Source: Melampsora larici-populina 98AG31 (lineage: Eukaryota > Basidiomycota > Pucciniomycetes > Pucciniales > Melampsoraceae). From it: a stretch of 64,000 nucleotides of DNA. The notes beneath the pieces were generated by a model. The model was not told the DNA's origin and did no database searches. It saw nothing but the letters and a program-made list of their open reading frames with translations. The stretch lies in contig NW_006768771.1 in NCBI RefSeq assembly GCF_000204055.1, forward strand, positions 170,145 to 234,144, read 5' to 3'. A program made the position numbers and the translations under genes. This document shows positions 47,777 through 60,271 of this stretch, piece by piece (position 1 is the first letter of the stretch; the number at the start of each line of letters is the position of its first letter).

Positions 47777-48544
47777 TTTCAAGGAAGTCTACTGTTGAGG
47801 CTAAAAGTTTCCGAGATTTGATAGACCGTCTTTTGAGTTTTAATATTTTTACAGAGTTCGTTGGAGAAATTTTGAGTTTGAAAAATTTCCTGTATCGGAA
47901 TCTGAACTTCATACGAGCACTATCCGACTAGTCCGACCGATCCGCAGCCGGGCCACAGTCACTCTCTTCGGTACCAATTCAGGATTTGCACGCGTCCTTT
48001 AACATCTGCATCAATCGTCACGAAATCCCATCAGGCAAGTACAGCCACTTTCCGTTGGAATCTGGATGTCTGCTCCGCCAAGCCCGATCAATTTTTATGG
48101 AATATACCTTAAGAAAACGAAAATGAAGAATTTTAAGATGTGGTGTCCATGAAAAAGGTATTGCGGCAACAAACTCTAGACATGCATATTTTTACCACTG
48201 GGTGTGCAAGCAAAGCATGAGAGGAAAAGTTAGGATGTGATACATAGGAGCATGAAGAGCACAGTCCCTGCAAATCGCGAGTCACCCTGCGAGTCATTCT
48301 CCTGGCAAATGCTGCGGCCTGCTCAAAATCAATGCAAGGCCCTTGACAGATTACCAAGCAGGAGAGAGAACTTGTGATAGGGTGTAACGAGCGAAATTAA
48401 ATTGACAGTTGACTTCTGATGAGGATCTGGAGGGATCTGGTTTGTACCTATGACCTCACTTTCCATCTACATGAGTCATTCGAAAACTTAAACCGTCCTC
48501 AATCATTTCAGTTGATGCTCAAGTGTCATCTTCATCGAATCACT
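47777..48544. promoter_or_regulatory. Divergent ADE4/LIG1 promoter region
   Basis: Lies between the ADE4 start and the LIG1 start. It contains GAGTCA (complement TGACTC) at 48279-48284, 48291-48296 and 48473-48478; in yeast this motif is used by Bas1/Gcn4 at ADE genes. One ACGCGT at 47990-47995 matches the MCB element used by MBF at S-phase genes such as CDC9. Motif presence is direct; function in this organism is inference. Confidence 0.4.
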
Positions 48545-51500
48545 ATGCCATCCAAAAGGACCAATGACTCTAGTCATCCGTCTGGGACACCGAAGAAGTC
48601 AAAGTCAGCTTCTCAGCGCACGATCGCAAGTTTCTTTTCACCACCCGTTCAAACAGTTGATCGTCAAGCAAGAGCTGAAGGCTCACGATTGTCGCCTGAG
48701 CAAAGTTCATCACGGATCGAATCGTCCACCGGCGCTGCGAATGGTTCAGATCTTCTTGGTTTACCCAAGGTTGAACAAAGTGGTCTTTCTCAACTAGAAC
48801 AGGATGCCGAGTTCGCTCGAAGTTTGGCCGGAGACGACGATCAGGCTTACTATGAGCAAACCCAACGAGAAGACTCGAAAAGTTCACTAAACTCTTCAGT
48901 ACCCTCTATCTCAGCCGTTCCACTACCGATATCACCAGGTCCAAACTGTCCAAAGGTTGCTACAAAAGCTCAACTTTCAATCAATACACTTTCAGGTCAA
49001 GCGTCACAATCCAACACAAAGACGCATTATTCATTATGTTTGGATATCTTTGAATTCGATCCCGCAAAGGTTGATACATCAACTTGGCCAATATATTCTT
49101 CACAAAATCAATCCAAGTCACCTAAGAAAAAGCTAGCTACAAATTCTACCATGTGTACACCAGCTAAGAAGGTGCCATATAGCTTTCTTGCAGAAGGTTT
49201 TGTATCCATCTCTGCTACGCGTTCACGATTAAGCATCACCAGTAAGTGAAAGCGTCGTAAAAGTTTAGTGGATCAGGATATACGAACTTTGCTGATGTGT
49301 CTTTTCCTCTTCTCTAATTTTGCTTACACGCGTGTAGCTATCTTGACCAACTTACTCCGAACAATCATTGAGCATGACCCATCTAGCCTTTTACCTACAG
49401 TATATCTCATAACTGGCCATTTTGGCCCGGCGTACGAGGGTATTGAGCTGGGAATTGGATCCCAGATCTTGACTAAGGCTATCAGAGCTGTTTCCGACGT
49501 GTCCCACAAAGAGCTCAAGGCGCTTTGGAACAAACATGGTCAGAGATAGACATGATGATTTTGAAATTCAGTTCTGTTCCTTACCTATCTTCCTGACTTG
49601 GATTTGCAAAACAGGTGATCCGGGTGATGTTGCATTCGAAACTCGAAGATCAGTCAGAACGCTATTTAGTCGTACCGCACAGCTCACTGTCCAATCAGTA
49701 TTCGATGATCTATATAATCTTTCTCATTTGAAAGGGCCTGGCTCTGTGGACACCAAAGTTGAGGTTGTTAAAAAACTTATAGTCTCTGCCAAGGGGGAAG
49801 AAGTCAGATTTCTAGTTAGAGTTGAGTCATGAGGAATGTGTGCCTCTTAGTGTACCGTTTATGTGACCCTTCAACTGATCCGTCCAACGGTAAACCTTCC
49901 CTAATCTGGTCCACAGATAATGTGCCGAAACCTTCGGATTGGTGCAGTCAAGCTGACTGTTACATCATCATTAGCACAAGCTTTCTGCCTCAGCCGATCA
50001 TCTACCACATCATCACAGTCTGATCACATCAGAAAACATTGGATTGCTCCTGATGACAGGCAAGGAATTCAAGCTGTCATTGACAAAAACTTGAAAGGTA
50101 AAGCTAAAGCTATAGAAACAAATAAACCTGGACGATTGGAAACTTTGAAAATACTCACACAAGCTCAGAAGATCGTTCGAGAGGTTTATGTTCGACATCC
50201 GAACTATGATTCTATTATTGTACGTGTTTACAACCCAATGAACTGAACTTTTGATAACTGATGATGACCAATTCAAATTCCACGCATATGAAGCCAGCTC
50301 TGCTTGATGAAGGCAGTCTTGAAACGCTTTCTGAAAAGGTTCCTTTAGCTGTAGGAATTCCAATATCTCCTATGCTTGGACAGATCACTCGAGACTTGAG
50401 TGATGTTGAGCAAAGGCTAAAAGCAGATGAAGAATTTGTAGCTGAGTCAGTCCTCGAATTATTCTCACTTTTTGTTTTATGAGACGTTTTCGTGGCACAG
50501 AGCCTAATATTCTGATCACTCCCTGATGTTTTCCTCATTACTTGCTCTTCCTTGATGCTGTGAATGATAGGTGGAAATACGATGGACAACGCGTGCAAAT
50601 ACACGCCAAACGTGGTAAAGATGGACATCATCATAACATCAGAGGGGGTCAATGGGTAGGAACTCAAAAAGATATCTTTGTCAGACTATTTAGTCGTCAT
50701 CTTGAGGTAACTTGAACCGACATTTTTTATCAGATGTTTATGTTTGCTCATACTCTCTATACTCCTTTTAACGAATTTTATGGCAGGATATGACTGATAA
50801 GTATCCAGATGTTCTGGATTTGGTTGTGGCCTTGTTCGAGCGAGGAAAAGCTAGTGAATCTCATGAAATAGTGAAAGACACAGGAAATGGATCAATGGAG
50901 GATGCATGCGAACCACAGGAATGCCTGAGTTCATTTATACTGGATGCAGAGGTGCGTGGATATGCAAGGATTTTCCTATGACGAGAGGTTTAACCTATCT
51001 CTTCAACAGATATGTGCGATTGATCCTGTAACAGGCCAGCTAAAATCGTTCCAATCTTTGGCCAACCGTAGTAGGAAGGATGTCAAGATAGAAGACGTTG
51101 ATATCCAAGTAGGAATCTTTGCATTCGACTTGATGTATCTCAATGGAAAGGTAAGTTTGAACACAGGAGCGTGGTTTAATTTCTCATACCATCGTTTCAC
51201 AAGTAACTGACTCATTTTTGCCGAATGCTTTCAAACATGTCTAGCCTCTCTTGGCCGAGGCATTCCGAAAGCGTAGATCACTATTGAAAGATCATCTTCC
51301 GCCTTTTGTACCAACCGAAGGATCTACAAGATGCAACTTGATTGCACGTTTCGATCATGTTAATTCGATGGAATCAACAGTGACTAAGTTGCAAGAAGTC
51401 CGTGAATTTATGTTGGAAGCTGTGGCTAATAAATGTGAGGGAATCATGGTCAAGATTTTGGATAGTCAGACCTCACCAAGCTCCATGGTGATGGATCAGG

Positions 51501-52524
51501 ATGTTGATGGTAATATGGAGGTATCAGGCTCAGAAGAAGAGGATAGAATGGTAGGACAAGATGATCAGGCCAATTTGGATTCAACGGTTGGGGCGAAGCG
51601 ATCACGTAAGAAAGCTTTACTAGCAAGTTATGAGCCTGATAAACGAGCAGATAGTTGGCTTAAAGTCAAAAAAGATTATGGAGAGTTGGGTGATAGCTTA
51701 GACTTGGTACCCATTGGTGCCTGGCATGGTCAAGGCCGTAAGGCGAGCTTCTGGTGAGTTGAAGTTCTTCCATTTCGATATCAACGTTTATTTGCTGAGG
51801 ACAATCTATCAAATCACGCTATTGGGTAGGTCACCAGTCTTGTTAGCGCTTTATGACCCTGAGAGTGGTGGATTTCAGGCGGTTTGTAAATGTATATCAG
51901 GATTCAATGACCAATTGTTTGTCTTCTATATATTTACATTAAATTATTTTGGTCTGCTAATCTTATTGTTTGCTGAAAAATTGATCGTCTTCGTTCCCAC
52001 GACTGTTTAATTAGCTATAAAGATCTAGGTGCTCGCTATACGAAAGGAACAGCTCGATGCTCTGCTGAGAAACAATTAGGTTATATTGAATCAAGTGGTG
52101 GTCATACACCTGATGTTTGGTTTTTACCAAGTGAAGTATGGGAAATTCGAGGTGCTGGTCAGTTCGTCTTATGATTTTCATTATTCTCCTATTTCCGCAG
52201 CGGTGGAAGAAATAGCTTGCATAAAGATGAAGTGTCTAATCTGGTAATTGGTGGAAAATCTTGGCAGATATTACGCTAAGTCCAGTGTATAAGGCGGCGC
52301 AAGGATTAATAGATCCAGATCGAGGTCTATCATTAAGATTTCCACGTTTTTATCGAATCAGAGATGACAAGGTATTTGATAAACCGTTCTCTATAAAGGA
52401 TGACTCGATAACAGAAAACTGTGTTAACTAATACGGTCGATGTCTGATATGGCAGGGCGTCGAAGATGCATCTCATCCTGAAGATTTCGCTGAGATGTGG
52501 AGAAGGCAAGAAAAGAAAGCATAA
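48545..52524 (+). CDS. CDC9: ATP-dependent DNA ligase I
   Basis: Seals Okazaki fragments in replication and nicks in repair. Thirteen exons: 48545-49241, 49338-49538, 49615-49820, 49917-50219, 50294-50445, 50571-50706, 50787-50951, 51010-51150, 51245-51753, 51830-51916, 52015-52157, 52268-52371, 52456-52524; all phases fit and give 970 residues. An N-terminal PIP box QRTIASFF (PCNA binding) sits in a Ser-rich tail. The DNA-binding domain has [15 protein letters not shown]. Catalytic motif I is [12 protein letters not shown] with Lys522 as the AMP-accepting residue. CEGIMVKIL and [10 protein letters not shown] are later motifs, and the OB fold ends [19 protein letters not shown]. An acidic insert of about 60 residues follows MVKIL. 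An in-frame ATG at 48419 would add 42 residues, a possible organelle-targeting form. Confidence 0.95.
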
Positions 52525-53991
52525 ATTTTTGGATCAGGTTTCTGTAATTTAATTATGTACCTATATAGAGCAACCAATCAATAGAGACATCAATTTCTCA
52601 TGTATCAATGAATGAAAGTAGGCTGATTGCGTTCACCCCCAAGAAGAATTGGTAAAATAGTTTATATCTCATACTCCTAGCTCTGAACGCAGACATAGAT
52701 GCTGTGTTTGAGAGAAATAAGACAGGACAATGATGTTATATGGCAATTGCTTAATTCGGTGTTTCGATTACTACCACAAACAGTTCTGCACGGGTAAGAT
52801 GAGCAAGATGATGGAGAAGAGCTTTTGAAGGAGACTGACTATGAAGGCCTGCTATAGAGTTCTGAACGACATATAATCTTTTGCACGGTATACACTACTA
52901 GGGGTTCTCAAAGTTGGCCCGGTTTCAAGAAAACCCAGTTGACCCGGTTGCTTTTTGGCAGTAACCTTGTGTATCGAGTTGACATTTTTTGACAGATCAC
53001 AGCCAAAAAGTCAACTGGGTCAACCGGGTTTTTACAAACCGGGTCTACTTTGAGAACCCCTACTCTTTAGGAGTCGTTGAGCGCATTTGAACATTACAGG
53101 CTTTGACATCGAGGAGAGCGCTCCCCTTCGTCGTCAGCTTTCGATTCAAGTCTAGTTTTGCAATGTTTTGCAATTATCAGATGAACAGTGAAAATTGAAT
53201 GGTTTGGTGATCGGTAAAGTCATTGAGTACGCGAAGAGTGTTGCAAGAAGTTCATGAACTCGACTTTGTCAAATGTTCATCGTACATGCATTTCTCTCAT
53301 TTATGGCTCTTCACCCTTTGAGGGTGGTTGAAGTTGAAATGGATTTGATGATGTGAGTCTAGTACTTTTCAAAACTTCCATCATACACAAAGGTATCTAT
53401 CAACGCCTTTACTGTTTTCTCAGCGTGCTATATATTTGTGTGTTTGCTTTGTGGGCAGTTGACTGATGGATATTACCATTTGATAAATGGTATTTTGTCC
53501 TTTGAGGTTCTATAGAAGAAAGGTTTTCTTTGAGGATGATTGAAAGGTACATATCTAAATAAATGAAGAGGTTGTTGTTGGAGTTGGAAGTCGAAGATGA
53601 AGCCATGATAAGATGGGTAACATACAACATAAATTCCACTTGTTCTTCTCAGTAAACTTTGCGGTTTTCATCGAATTCATTCCAATTTGTTAATCCAACC
53701 AATCAAACTTTTCCACGCTCAGTCTCAATCCCAAAACCCACCTGACCTTGGCTGAAGATCCTCACCCCAATTCTTCTTAGGACACTCAATTACATACGCA
53801 CTTCACCTCAACGCATAATCCTCATCAGCTCGTGCCACCATTGCTAATCCTCACTGCTCAATCTTCGAGTCTCGATCGCATATTTTAAACCTTCAAGTTG
53901 AAACGAGTGAGAAACCTACTTGATCACGTGACCCACGACCAATCTTCTCATCAAACAACTTTCGGACAATTCGACTTTAAGTTTGATCAAC
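52525..53991. other. Intergenic region
   Basis: Contains the 3' flank of the ligase gene, a 160-bp MITE at 52901-53060, and the promoter of the kinase gene including TCACGTGA at 53924-53931, about 60 bp before the start codon. No other gene seen. Confidence 0.45.
52901..53060. mobile_element. 160-bp TA-flanked foldback MITE
   Basis: Begins GGGGTTCTCAAAGTTGGCCC and ends with the inverted counterpart, TTTGAGAACCCC. The arms are about 65 bp each, with few mismatches, around a central loop. Both sides carry TA (52899-52900 and 53061-53062), the Tc1/mariner target duplication. No coding capacity. Confidence 0.8.
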
Positions 53992-56879
53992 ATGGTCACC
54001 CCAGCTCAGCCATCCCGCACCGGTTCAACTCCTAGTCAATCATCACCTCCTTCATTTCAACCTTCTGATGACTTGGGCAAAAGGTATAAGCTTTTGGAAA
54101 AACTTGGACATGGTAACTTTGGAGTTGTTTACAAGGCTCTCGATCAAGTCACAGGTGAAATTGTCGCTGTTAAACAAATTGATTTGGAAAATAGTGATGA
54201 TGACATATCAGAGTATGTGATTTCTTTAGTTGAGATGATCGGCTAGCCATTCCAGGACGGGAAACAGAGCATGGCTGACCCTCAATTTTCATTATGAACT
54301 GTTTCAAGAATTCAAAAAGAAATTAGTCATTTATCAGACTGTGATTCCGAGTTCATTGTGCGATACTACGGTAGTTTTGTAAAGGGTTACAAGCTTTGGA
54401 TCGGTAAGTCGACGTTTCGGATTCAAAGATCTTGAGATGAGATTACTGACTGTTAACAACTTGATCGATTTAGTGATGGAATATTTATCAGGAGGATCTT
54501 GTTTGGATTTATTAAAACCTGGACCATTTCCTGAAAGTGCTATTCAAGTTGTGATTCATGAACTTTTACTAGGTCTTGAATATTTACACACAAAGAAGAA
54601 AATTCATCGTGATATCAAATCTGCCAATATCTTAGTCTCTTCCAAAGGAAAGATCAAGTTAGCAGATTTTGGAGTTGCTACTCAATTGAGCAATAATAAG
54701 TCAAGACGAAATACGTTTGTTGGAACACCTTTCTGGATGGCTCCTGAGGTTATTAAACAGTCTAGTTATGATGAAAAAGCTGATATTTGGAGTTTAGGTT
54801 CGTTCAATTTGGTCTTTGAAAAGAATTTTGCGTCATTAACATTAGTAACGTCACTGACGGTGACCCTTTTTGATCTTTTCAAAGGAATTACTGCAATCGA
54901 ATTAGCCAAAGGTCAACCACCACTAGCGGAATATCATCCGTTGAGAGTGCTGTTTTTGATCCCTAAGGCTAAATCTCCAACACTTGAAGATAACCTGGAT
55001 GCCGAACGAATTAAATTGTTTTCAGATGAATTCAAAGATTTCATTGATTGTTGTCTTCTAAAAGACGTTCAACATCGACCCAATGCACTTCAACTTCTCA
55101 ATCACCCTTTTCTTAAAAAACGACAATCGACAGGTCATAATCCGTTAAATTTGAAGAAAAGTCTCACTGGTTTCATTGCTAATGGTCAAAAACTTTTAGG
55201 TGGACATCATCCTGACCAAGGCATTGCTGGCAAAGAATCTACTAGTCTTGTCGAGTTAATCGAACGTCATAGCGTGTGGAGGGCTCGCAAATCTTTGCAG
55301 AGGACTCATAGTCATCATGACGGAACTGTCAAGACGAAAGATGTCAGCCACTCGACTATGGACTTCAAAACTGCGAATTCAATCTCAGATCACGATACAA
55401 TAACTTCATCTTGGGATTATCAAAACACAATTAAACCTGAGACGGTGATTGAGAATATCTTGAATAATGCTGATACCGAACTTGTAGAGCATCAAATTCA
55501 ACAAGTAGAAGAAACTCAAGCTGAGATGATTCAGTCCTCAGTGAATGATGATGATGATGAGAACGATAGTGGTGATGAAGATGAATTAGAAGCAGCACGT
55601 GAAGCGATGAGTGCTTCACCTCTACGTACTACACTGGGTGTTCCGGCTGGACATGGTGATCATGGCTTACATGAATCAGAAACTCGGTTCACCAAAAGTC
55701 CATCTTCACCATCTGTCCATTTACTTGGCGGACGTCAGAGCTCTACTCCCTCATTGGCTTCACCACCACCTTCGCCTTCTGTAGCTACTACCCATTTCCG
55801 AAAAACCAACCAAGCTAGTCTTCATAGATTGGCATTGCAGGAAAGCGCGCGGGAAACAGGTCAAGATTCGCTAGACGGGTATGTTCTGACATTTTCTTGT
55901 AGTCACATTCACGATGATGCTCACTTTTTATATTTATTACCATGTCACAGATCTCATACTGTCAAACCCACGAGATCAATCAAGCCACAGTCTTTGAATG
56001 TTCGACTGAATCAAATGAGACTTGAAGAATCCAACCAATCGCGATCTCGTGTGAGTGCAGATTCAGAGGGCACGACTTCGATCGGAGCCAATGAGATAAA
56101 CAACACACCTTCACATGGTCATTTGGGCAAAATGATCAATAGTCTTGTGTTATTGCCTCTTCTTGATAAGGTGTGATCAAAATTTAGGTACTTTTATCGT
56201 ATACATCTATTGGCGATAGCTAAATGATTTCGACATCCTTTTCATGCGACACTTTCCAAAATATCTAGATAGGTCAGGATTTCCCTCCGCGAAGCAAGTC
56301 GAGCGAAGTTCATGATTCATTACAGATGATCAAAGAAGGTTTTGTTAATCTGGTGCATCAAAATCCTGATGCTGGTAGTACACTTTTATTGAATTTGATT
56401 ACAGGCGTTCAAGAGTCAGTATAGATTTTCCTTTTATCCTTGTGTAATCGGGATGTGTAGTGTGATAGATTTACTTACTGGTGTTTGATTGATCCAATAG
56501 GAATTCGAGCATTTGTGCAGAGATGTCTCGAAATGATTTGGTGTTTAATGACGGGCAAAGCCAAGGCGGTTCACTGGGATCTAAGCGATCCAATAACGAT
56601 CACTCAAACCATTCTCTTAAAGAAAAAGCTCACTTTTTGAATCAATATCCTGATGAGTCTCACGATCTTGATATTAAAATTGAAAAAGACTCCTCGAATC
56701 TCAATAATCCTTCAATAGTACGAAAAACAAGAGAGATTGAACAGAAACGAAACGTTTCAACTAATACGATCGTTACACAAGATTCTAGTCAAGACTCAGA
56801 ACTTCTTGATCCACCTAGAAGTAGTATTTCTGAATTATTGTATTCTAGATGGTTGGATGGATTGAAGAAATCATTATGA
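53992..56879 (+). CDS. STE20-family (GCKIII/SPS1-like) Ser/Thr kinase
   Basis: Germinal-centre-type protein kinase, the group of MST3/4, Sps1, Nak1/Kic1 and Sid1, acting in polarity, septation and RAM/SIN-type signalling. Exons: 53992-54212, 54309-54403, 54474-54797, 54885-55878, 55951-56170, 56278-56414, 56501-56879; 789 residues. The kinase domain occupies about 30-300: P-loop LGHGNFGVV, Lys61 in VAVKQID, HRDIKSANI with Asp152, ADFG with Asp170, activation segment FVGTPFWMAPEVIKQSSYDE, and DIWSLGITAIEL. IVRYYGSFVKGYKLWIVMEYLSGGS is typical of GCKIII. The long C-terminal region is Ser-rich with an acidic repeat and two conserved-looking segments near the end, probably binding an MO25/MOB-like partner or dimerising. 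TCACGTGA lies about 60 bp upstream. Which GCKIII orthologue it is cannot be settled here. Confidence 0.92.
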
Positions 56880-57883
56880 TCTTGATTTTCACTGTCTTTC
56901 TTTCTCATTCAAGGACACTGAGTTCATTTTAATTTATTAGCTTTTTCAGTTTTGGTAAATTTTCAAGGTTTATTTTGGTCATGTATAACTTATAGTTTTG
57001 AACCTGTCTGTAATTCATCAACTTGTCCATCTATCCATCCCGCAATCAATTCTCACTGCTTTCTCTTTATTTATTTGTTCAATGTGTTTCTGGTTTGGAC
57101 AATAAAAACTTACTTATATATTTTTTGTAATTCATTTTGAATCATGGGGTTTCATAAATTGTTTTGTTGGAACTATACATGATTTGTTTTGTAAGCACTA
57201 GTTTTTGACTTCATGCAAGTTTTTTTTTCAAATATTGGTGCAGTGAAATGCTTCTTGTTTGACCAAAAAAAGGTTTCTCATACTTCAAGTACGAATGCTG
57301 TGCTGGCAACATATTATCCTTGGATTAAAGTATATGTTGCAACACGGCCACTATACTATACTGTACTGTACCAGTGTAGCACTATACTTGGTACAGTATA
57401 GCTTAGACTATACTTCAAAAAATAGTATAGTATAGTGTGGTATAGTATAGTGGGTACTGTAGTTTTTGAGAAAAGCATTGTATGGTATAGTGTTTACTAT
57501 AGCCTATACCAAATATAGTATTGAAGTATTGTCATCCAGCACTCAATTAATTACATTTTCTTAAAACATTTCAAAGGATACAAAATTGGGTGAGGTTTAT
57601 GTTACAACATTAGATGAAAGCATACTTTTCTATCAAGCACTATGAATGAGGTTTTTGAAAAGCTGCATCAGCAGCAAGAAAAGCATTCAAAATGATAAGA
57701 TGGACTTCTCCAGCTAGAAAGAGAAGTCAGAACAAATAGGAAAGGTGAGGAAGACAAATCCATCTAACAACTTGTGATGCAATATAAGAACTAACATATG
57801 CTTATAGGTTATAAAGATATTTAGTAAGAGAGAAATGTATTAGCATCATTACACATATGTGAACTTCACAACACCCCCCTGTG
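56880..57883. other. Intergenic region with TATAG-rich tract and LTR-like start
   Basis: 57340-57545 is a degenerate array of TATAGTR/ACTATA motifs in both orientations. Just right of it, reading on the minus strand from about 57878, the sequence GGGGGTGTTGTGAAGTTCAC after the Copia stop looks like a polypurine tract followed by an LTR start (TGTTG). The LTR end was not located. Confidence 0.4.
57340..57545. repeat. Degenerate TATAG/CTATA repeat tract
   Basis: Many copies of CTATACTATAC, GTATAGTATAG and relatives in alternating orientation. It can fold extensively. It may be a satellite seed or the core of a foldback repeat. No gene. Confidence 0.55.
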
Positions 57884-58060
57884 CTAATAACACAATTGAA
57901 AAACACTTAAAGATAATCTATGCTTTATTGGTAAAACCTTTGACAATCCCTTAGTCAGCATATCTGCCAGCATCTTTGCAGAAGAAACATGAACCAATTT
58001 TACTATTCCTTCTTCAACACATTGTTGGACAAAATGAAACCTTGTATGGATGTGCTTTGT
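57884..58060 (-). pseudogene. Copia RNase H C-terminal fragment
   Basis: Open minus-strand segment ending at a TAG (57886-57884). It reads KHIHTRFHFVQQ ... VSSAKMLADMLTKGLSKVL, the conserved end of Copia polyproteins where RNase H finishes. It is only about 58 codons and has no upstream continuation, so it is a truncated element different from the larger Copia copy to its right. Confidence 0.75.
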
Positions 58061-58155
58061 TCAAAAGTGATGAGAAGGATTTTGAGCAAGAGCCTCTGCA
58101 CCTTCATTATCTTATGTTGAGAGAGGAACAAAGGTATTTGTGGAATTCTCCTATC

Positions 58156-58297
58156 CTGAGAAGGAACAAGATCAGAGAAAGTCTTAACTGGGAAGACTCA
58201 GGTCAATCAAAGAGAAAACACAATATCTGAGAAGGAACAAGATCAGACAAAGTCTTAACTGGGAAGACTGAGGTTGATCGAAGAGGAAACACATTCT
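58156..58297. repeat. Tandem duplication, 71-bp unit, two copies
   Basis: The unit beginning CTGAGAAGGAACAAGATCAG at 58156 recurs at 58227 with several substitutions. Likely part of the Copia LTR or its flank; the divergence shows it is older than the perfect 157-bp duplication at 37448. Confidence 0.75.
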
Positions 58298-58319
58298 GTA
58301 AGAAAGATTGTAGCACACA

Positions 58320-58656
58320 CACAGTGTAATTTTACTAGTCACTGGCAGGCCAGTGAGTTCCATTCACCTCAATCCAATCTCAATTCAATCTCAATTCAAT
58401 ATCAGTTTGACTGCCAATTATGTTTGAGTGGGGGATATGCATGGACTGCATAATCTCTCAAACCTTCCAGACATTCTGACACCTCCATGTGTGGTCATGC
58501 AACCAAACTTTATTCCAGTTCATTATGGAAGGTTGTTTGTCTGCTACTCTAGGCCAAACATTGAGATTGGATTGATATTGAACTGACATGGATTTGAGAT
58601 TGGATTGAGCTGGACGTACTCACTGGCCTGCCAGTGAGTAGTAAAATGACACTGTG
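58320..58656. mobile_element. MITE with about 40-bp terminal inverted repeats
   Basis: Left end CAGTGTAATTTTACTAGTC and inverted right end (CAGTGTCATTTTACTACTC on the opposite strand), both followed by TCACTGGCAGGCCAGTGAG. No reading frame of note. No clear target duplication was found. It lies just beyond the stop of the Copia pol pseudogene, probably in its LTR. Confidence 0.65.
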
Positions 58657-60271
58657 ACAAAACGTATGAGTTCAATAAAGAGAAAGAAGACAACATGTGT
58701 AGAGGCTTGTTCCTTTTATGTAAATGATCTTAGAGAAATTAACATTGTGGCATAATGTGAAAGAGAAACGTATCCATAATGCGTATTTGATCAGTAAGTG
58801 TTCTTACACGTAATGTGCTTGTCAAGGGATCACTTCGTGATCCTGATTCCCTCATCTTTGGAACATCTTGTAAGCCTAAGAGTGTGCAAACGTTTCCATG
58901 TTTTGCAGGTGTCAGTGCTTTAGTCATCATGTCTGCTATCATGTCATTGGATGGAACATATTGAATTTGAAGTTGTTTGCTTGAGGAAAGTTCTTGTAAC
59001 CAGTGATATTTTACGTTGACATGATTTGTTCTTTGCTTGAATTTTTTGTTCTTTGATAGTGCTATTGCTCCCTGATTATCTAACTTGAATAATGGTGCGT
59101 CTTCTTGCTGAATCCCTATACCCTTTACTAAATCATTCATCCAAACTATATCTTGACCTCCTTCATAAGCTGATTGGTATTCTGCCTCCGTTGTTGATGT
59201 GGCTACTGTGTCTTGCTTTTTGGAGTTCCAATTTATCGTGCTTTCACCTAACCTTGTAACATAGCCTCCAGTAGATCTCCTGGTAACGGTACAAGTGGCA
59301 AAATCAGTGTCAGCATCTGCATTGAGTTTTAAATCTGAACCACCTCATTTGAGACTTAGAGTTTGACTGCCCTTCAGAAATTGGAGAGCTCTCTGGAAGG
59401 CAATCCAGTGTGTTATTGATGGGTTGTTCAAGTGTTGAGATAGTTGAGATACTACAAAGGACAGGGTGGGTCTAGTGGCGTTGTTAAGGTACACGAGTTT
59501 GCCTACTGACCGTTGGTAGCGTACTCCTAAACTTAGAAATTCTTGTTGCTCCTTGGGTGTACCTTGTATGAGGTAGCTGTTGGGAATCATTGGTGAGCCA
59601 ACAGGTTTACAGTCTTCCATACCGTAGTCTTTGAGTGGATCTTGTATGTATTGGGATTGAGAGAGTGTAACAGTTCTTGCCTTTCAATCTCTGACAACCT
59701 TCATTCCTAGAATGTACTTGAATTCTGTATTTTCATTCATTTGAAATTGCTTGGAGATGGCCTTCTTGAAGCAATCAGCATCATTTGAGGCAATAACCAT
59801 GTCATCGACATGAACGTGGACTATGCAGCACCATAGTGGGTCGGATGAGATGAAGAGACTAGGATCCATTTCTGAAGGAAAAAGGGATATGGTGGCCAAG
59901 AACACCTTCAACATGTCATACCAAGCCTTAGGTGCTTGCTTTAGGCCGTACAGAGCTTGATGTAGTTGTAAAATGGTGTCTTCAGTTGCGTTTTCAACAT
60001 CAAAACCCTTGGGAATCTTAATGTAGATTGTTTCCTTTGGGCTTCCGTTCAGGAAGGCGGCCACGGCATCCATTTGTATGATGTCAAGGTCCTCTTCTAG
60101 CGCTATGGTGCATACTGATCTGAATGTTGCTAGTTGTCCTGTTGGGGCGTAGTTCTTGCTGTAGTTTATTCCAAAGTACTGGAGGAAACCAAGTGCACAC
60201 AACCTTGCCTTGAATTTGAGTGGTTCACCCTTGGCACCCATCTTCTTCTTGAAGACCCACGTAGTTCCTAT

